A DNA stretch of 8,350 bases from an uncultured Dialister sp. (GTDB lineage: Bacteria; Bacillota; Negativicutes; Veillonellales; Dialisteraceae). The notes beneath the pieces were generated by a model. That model was given only the letters and a program-made list of their open reading frames with translations. It did no database searches and was not told where the DNA came from. Shown piece after piece: positions 5,116 through 8,350 of the stretch. Both the position numbers and the translations under genes were made by a program. The stretch spans positions 1-8,350 of the forward strand of contig NZ_CAAFRZ010000234.1 of NCBI RefSeq assembly GCF_900765565.1. Direction: 5' to 3'. Position 1 is the stretch's first letter, and each line of letters starts with the position of its first letter.

Positions 5116-8100
5116 TCACTCATCCCAGCATTCTACGGGAATCCCGTTTTCCATGCAGTAGGCATAGGCCCTGCTGTCCCTTTCGCATTTCACAGTGACC
5201 GGCGTATTTTTGAATACATCTTTCCCTATTTCCCGAAGGTTTGAGGAAAGGGTGATGGTCCGAAGGTTCGGGCAGCCGGCGAAGGCTTCGTCTTCCAGCC
5301 GGAACAGGTTATTTCCCAGTTCCACATAGGTCAGGGCCCGGCAGTCCTTAAAGGCACCGGCCCACACTTCCCTCACCTTTTCGCCGTAGAAGGCGATGAG
5401 TTCGGAGGAGGCAAAGGCATATTCGCCGATGTATTCAATATCCCTGCCACCGTTTACGTAGAGAAGGGTGGCGTGATTGTAGGTGTCGGTGCAGATGTAA
5501 TTGTTGAAGGTCATGGTCCAGGGATAGATGAGGATATGCCGTTTTCCGTCGGCCGATGTATATGCCGGACGGCGGGGATCTGCCATGATGGCACGGGCCA
5601 TGGCCTCCCGGTCATAGTCTCCGTTCTTTTCCGCCTGGACTCTGATGAAATAAATTCTTTCGCCATTGTCCTCTTTTTCCCTTCCCCTGCTGTCCACCGG
5701 AATGCCCCGGATGCTGCTGGTAGAAGGAGCGGTGCGCTTGAAATCATCCATAAACCCGTCGTGGCTGTAGTATTTGGAATTGTCGTAAATGTGCCAGTGA
5801 TTTTCAGCCCAGTACTTCCGCTTCAGCTGCTCGTCTTTCACTTCCCTCATGAGAGGCGACTTCTCTCCCTTCAGGAAATAGGGAATATGGTTTTCCCGGC
5901 AGTAAACTTCCCAGGAACTTCCCGGCAGGCAGCACACCGTGATTTCATCACCTTCAAAGACTCCCTCTCCGATATGGCAGTCCTGCTGAAGGAGCTCCAT
6001 GAAATGAAGGTCCCGGCAGTGGGCAAAGGCATGGTCTCCCACATAAGAAAGGCTTCGGGGCAGCTCTGCCTTGGCAAAGTAAAGCAGTCCTTCAAAGGCA
6101 TGGGCCCCTATGGATTCAAGTCCCTCGTCTGCCTTTATCTGGTACACTGTAGATTTTTGGAAACAGTACTCCCCGATTTCTTTAATATCTCCTTTCAGGT
6201 GAAGATAGCAGATGGGCGCTTTGATGAAGGCGCCGCAGTCCAGCTTCCTATAGGAAGCTGCTCCTTCTCCCTTTTCCGGAATGTGGATGACTTCAGGAAA
6301 GCGATCATTGTCTTCCTCCAGGAGCTTTAAAATATCCGGAAGGAGCCGCCTATATTCCACCGGAAGGCCCGGGTGTTCTTTTGCAGAAATGATATCCCCT
6401 GCACCTTCCTTCGTAAGAATGGTGGTATGGCTGTCTAAAAGGTCTCTTTCCTTCATATATTCATAGGCCTTGCCAGAAAGAGGGATGTCCAACCGCACGG
6501 GAGATTCCCGGTCCTCATCATCTTCCACCATGGTATCCGGCGAAAGCTCCACCACCATGTTTCCCTCTGCCGCAGAAAGGGGATACACCGATACAGAGGA
6601 AGGGATGGACAGTACCTTCAAAGAAGGCAGCCTGTAAAAAGCATGCCTGCCGATGGTTCTAAGGCTCTTTGGCAGTCTGATTTCCTTAAGGTTCCGGCAG
6701 TAGCAGAAGGCGTAGTCGGAAAGGGCCGTCACCCCTTCCGGGAGCGTAATGGATTCATCGTCCCGGTGATAGAAATAGAAGGAGGGAATGGTGCCATCTT
6801 CTCCCATATTCCGGGATTGTCCCTTTTGAATGACGATTTCTTCTGTTTCCTTCTTTAATTCATCCATAAGGTCATAAGGAAATCTCATTTCCACGCCTTC
6901 CATGGCCGCAGCAATATCTCCTGCCTTTGGAAGAAGTTCCCGGTCCATGATCTCGTCAAGCGCTGTCCCCCCTTCCTTTATCCGCTGCAAGAGGGAAGGC
7001 AGCGGAAGGCCCCTCTGTTTTTCATAGGATGAAAGCACTGCCATGGAAAGTTCATACTTCACCTTTTCCAATGCTCCCCCAAGGCCGAAGGCCTCGGCAA
7101 TACGGTCAGCGGTACCCTTTTGATCCCTGCCAAAGGCATAGAAAAGCTTATAGGAAAGCATGCTGCAGGGATTATGGGCCAGGGCATAAGCAGCCCCATC
7201 CTTTCGGCGGCCCTTCTCCAGCTCTCCGTTTTGGATGGCAGAAAGAATCCTCTCCGGCACTCTCACGTCCTTCTTGTCCAGCGGCAGCAGGTTCAGCCGG
7301 TCCGCTGCATCCATCACCAGGCATCCCGCTGCCCTTTGATAGGCATTCATAAAAGACTTCATGAGGTCCTCTGATTGAAAAAGTTTCTCCAGCTCCTGCC
7401 TTTCCTGGCTATTTGTAAAGGCATTGCCTATGGCATTGAAGAGACTGTGGCCGGCGCCAATGACCAGATTGGCAATGCCGGCGGTAATCATGCCTTCAAT
7501 GGCGCCGCCGATACCGAAGCCGCCGCCTATAATGCGGCCTCTATACTCCTTGCGGAATTCCCTATATTTTCTGGCCGCCTCGGCGCTGCCTGTAATCCGG
7601 CCCACCTTTTCCAGAAGGAATTCGATGAAGTCCTGCCAGGCATCCAGCGCAGAAGGGGTTCCTTCCTTCGTATCCCGGGTCATAAAGTTTTGAAATTCCA
7701 AACCGTAAATGCCGCGGCCCATGAGGAGGGACGATTCCTTTTTCAAGAGGCTTCCAAAGAGTTTCTTCACCGCCTTTTCATCGGAAACAAATTGAAGAAG
7801 CCCCTTCACATCACCTTCGCCCAGGTAAATACGCTTGAGTTCTGCCGGAGTTTTTGCTTCAGCCATCATAACCTTAAACAGACGGAAAAATCCCACCTGT
7901 CGCTCATCGTATTCAAAATGGCAGCCGTCCATGTCAAAAGCATAGACTCCCCTTTCTCCATCATGGAAAGGACGAAGCGATTCACTGTCGTCATGGGGAG
8001 AGCAGAAAATAGGATAGATTTTTTCTTCCTTCTTCTCATCTACCTTCTTCAAGAGATCATCCAAAGAAGGCCCCTCTTCCGATGAGCCCCTTCCTTCGGA

Positions 8101-8178
8101 AGAAATCACCAGCGTCCCGCAGTGGGGGCAGAATTTCGAACCATCAGGCAGCGGTTTTCCGCAGTTCATGCAAAACAT
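5116..8178 (-). CDS. Zinc-ribbon, BspA-type leucine-rich-repeat protein
   Basis: Predicted 1020-residue protein of unknown function. It has no signal peptide and probably acts in the cytoplasm. Residues 3-20 form a zinc ribbon, CxxC-x10-CxxC (C3, C6, C17, C20). A charged, helical region follows; residues 215-255 within it are a glycine-rich hydrophobic stretch (GGGFGIGGAIEG and onward) that could be a membrane-associating or helix-packing segment. Three LRR_5/BspA-type blocks follow at about 464-528, 646-751 and 897-998, with LRR signatures such as LPEGVTALSDYAF, SIGAHAFEG and LEDEAFAGC. Each ends in a cap related to S-x-AY-x-Y-C-x-EN-x-IP (566-581, 752-768, 999-1016). Residues 769-894 match no domain I know. 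The start at 8178 is chosen because AGGAGG ends 6 bases upstream; a TTG at 8196 would put that signal inside the gene. BspA-type repeats usually mediate protein binding and are often on secreted proteins, so a cytoplasmic zinc-ribbon version is atypical. The architecture is clear, the role is not. Confidence 0.92.
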   Translation of the reverse strand: MFCMNCGKPLPDGSKFCPHCGTLVISSEGRGSSEEGPSLDDLLKKVDEKKEEKIYPIFCSPHDDSESLRPFHDGERGVYAFDMDGCHFEYDERQVGFFRLFKVMMAEAKTPAELKRIYLGEGDVKGLLQFVSDEKAVKKLFGSLLKKESSLLMGRGIYGLEFQNFMTRDTKEGTPSALDAWQDFIEFLLEKVGRITGSAEAARKYREFRKEYRGRIIGGGFGIGGAIEGMITAGIANLVIGAGHSLFNAIGNAFTNSQERQELEKLFQSEDLMKSFMNAYQRAAGCLVMDAADRLNLLPLDKKDVRVPERILSAIQNGELEKGRRKDGAAYALAHNPCSMLSYKLFYAFGRDQKGTADRIAEAFGLGGALEKVKYELSMAVLSSYEKQRGLPLPSLLQRIKEGGTALDEIMDRELLPKAGDIAAAMEGVEMRFPYDLMDELKKETEEIVIQKGQSRNMGEDGTIPSFYFYHRDDESITLPEGVTALSDYAFCYCRNLKEIRLPKSLRTIGRHAFYRLPSLKVLSIPSSVSVYPLSAAEGNMVVELSPDTMVEDDEDRESPVRLDIPLSGKAYEYMKERDLLDSHTTILTKEGAGDIISAKEHPGLPVEYRRLLPDILKLLEEDNDRFPEVIHIPEKGEGAASYRKLDCGAFIKAPICYLHLKGDIKEIGEYCFQKSTVYQIKADEGLESIGAHAFEGLLYFAKAELPRSLSYVGDHAFAHCRDLHFMELLQQDCHIGEGVFEGDEITVCCLPGSSWEVYCRENHIPYFLKGEKSPLMREVKDEQLKRKYWAENHWHIYDNSKYYSHDGFMDDFKRTAPSTSSIRGIPVDSRGREKEDNGERIYFIRVQAEKNGDYDREAMARAIMADPRRPAYTSADGKRHILIYPWTMTFNNYICTDTYNHATLLYVNGGRDIEYIGEYAFASSELIAFYGEKVREVWAGAFKDCRALTYVELGNNLFRLEDEAFAGCPNLRTITLSSNLREIGKDVFKNTPVTVKCERDSRAYAYCMENGIPVECWDE

Positions 8179-8184
8179 GGCAAT

Positions 8185-8190
8185 CCTCCT
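8185..8190 (-). promoter_or_regulatory. Ribosome binding site deciding the start of the LRR gene
   Basis: The minus strand reads AGGAGG, then six bases (ATTGCC), then ATG at 8176-8178. This is a perfect Shine-Dalgarno at normal distance. It rules against the in-frame TTG at 8194-8196, which would add six residues (MNRRIA) encoded by the ribosome binding site itself. Confidence 0.92.
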
Positions 8191-8216
8191 ATTCAATCAA
8201 AAGCTTCTTGTATTTT

Positions 8217-8245
8217 ATTGTACTACGCAAGGCAGGGTATGTCAC
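8217..8245 (-). promoter_or_regulatory. Proximal promoter of the LRR gene
   Basis: GTGACA (8240-8245; 5 of 6 to TTGACA) is separated by 17 bases from TACAAT (8217-8222; 5 of 6 to TATAAT). The predicted transcript starts near 8210, about 32 nt before the start codon. Spacing and match are both good. Confidence 0.6.
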
Positions 8246-8349
8246 ATGATAGACTGGGAATAGTAAGTGTCAAGTTTTCCTCGGTAATTCATTTGACTGT
8301 CGATGATTACTATCTCCGTGGCTTCGGTTTTATCAGTATTTCTGTATAG
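8242..8349 (-). CDS. Possible 3' end of an upstream gene (hypothetical, partial)
   Basis: On the minus strand a reading frame enters from the window edge and stays open for 35 codons to TGA at 8242-8244. Its C-terminus reads KLDTYYSQSIM, with a fairly protein-like mix of residues. It would end 63 bases before the LRR start. I do not recognise a family. A stretch of 35 open codons is expected by chance fairly often, and the two LRR-gene promoters overlap its end, so this call is weak. Confidence 0.22.
   Translation of the reverse strand, partial: LYRNTDKTEATEIVIIDSQMNYRGKLDTYYSQSIM
8246..8273 (-). promoter_or_regulatory. Distal promoter of the LRR gene
   Basis: A perfect TTGACA (8268-8273) is followed after 16 bases by TATCAT (8246-8251; 5 of 6 to TATAAT). 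It directly abuts the proximal promoter, so one polymerase at a time could occupy the region. If the partial reading frame at 8242-8349 is a real gene, this promoter lies inside its 3' end. Confidence 0.55.
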
Positions 8350-8350
8350 C

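Noticed and set aside
5473..6330. Plus-strand open frame of 285 codons opposite the LRR gene
   Set aside because: It is antisense to well-defined LRR_5 repeats, has no recognisable domain, and long antisense frames are expected opposite a GC-rich gene.
7375..8085. Plus-strand open frame of 236 codons opposite the LRR gene N-terminal half
   Set aside because: It overlaps the helical region of the real gene in full, with no domain and no independent promoter or family signal.

Overview
The window looks like a piece of a Negativicutes genome, meaning diderm Firmicutes such as the Veillonella/Dialister/Megasphaera group. One large gene encodes a trimeric autotransporter adhesin, which requires an outer membrane. 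The other encodes a zinc-ribbon plus BspA-type leucine-rich-repeat protein of a kind common in Firmicutes. The non-coding stretch at the left edge is packed with short GC-rich palindromes and CT-rich direct repeats. The genus is my inference; a Dialister-like organism is a guess. No mobile element, CRISPR array, tRNA or rRNA was found.

Layout, left to right. Positions 1-350 hold no gene, only a mosaic of hairpins and direct repeats. A rho-independent terminator (354-386) then closes the first minus-strand gene, a 1394-residue trimeric autotransporter adhesin (400-4584). That protein has an extended signal peptide, a degenerate head, a neck, a classical YadA head of about 14 repeats, a second neck, a stalk with a duplicated module, and a YadA membrane anchor. 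A further coiled coil of about 50 residues follows the anchor, which is unusual. The 531-bp gap 4585-5115 carries a likely adhesin promoter (4752-4780), a duplicated 22-bp element, a good plus-strand promoter (4665-4694), and a perfect 15-bp hairpin terminator (4876-4915). Together the last two suggest a small RNA of about 215 nt overlapping the adhesin leader.

The second minus-strand gene (5116-8178) encodes a 1020-residue protein without a signal peptide: an N-terminal four-cysteine zinc ribbon, a helical region with a glycine-rich hydrophobic segment, then three LRR_5 blocks that each end in a similar cap motif. A perfect Shine-Dalgarno sequence places its start at 8178, not at the upstream TTG at 8196. 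Two well-formed promoters lie just upstream. The last ~100 bases may hold the 3' end of another minus-strand gene, but the evidence is weak.

The two large genes point the same way but are separated by a terminator-like hairpin and the adhesin's own promoter, so they are probably independent transcription units. Nothing in the sequence shows that they work together. The adhesin should act at the cell surface in attachment; the LRR protein appears to stay in the cytoplasm and its function is unknown.
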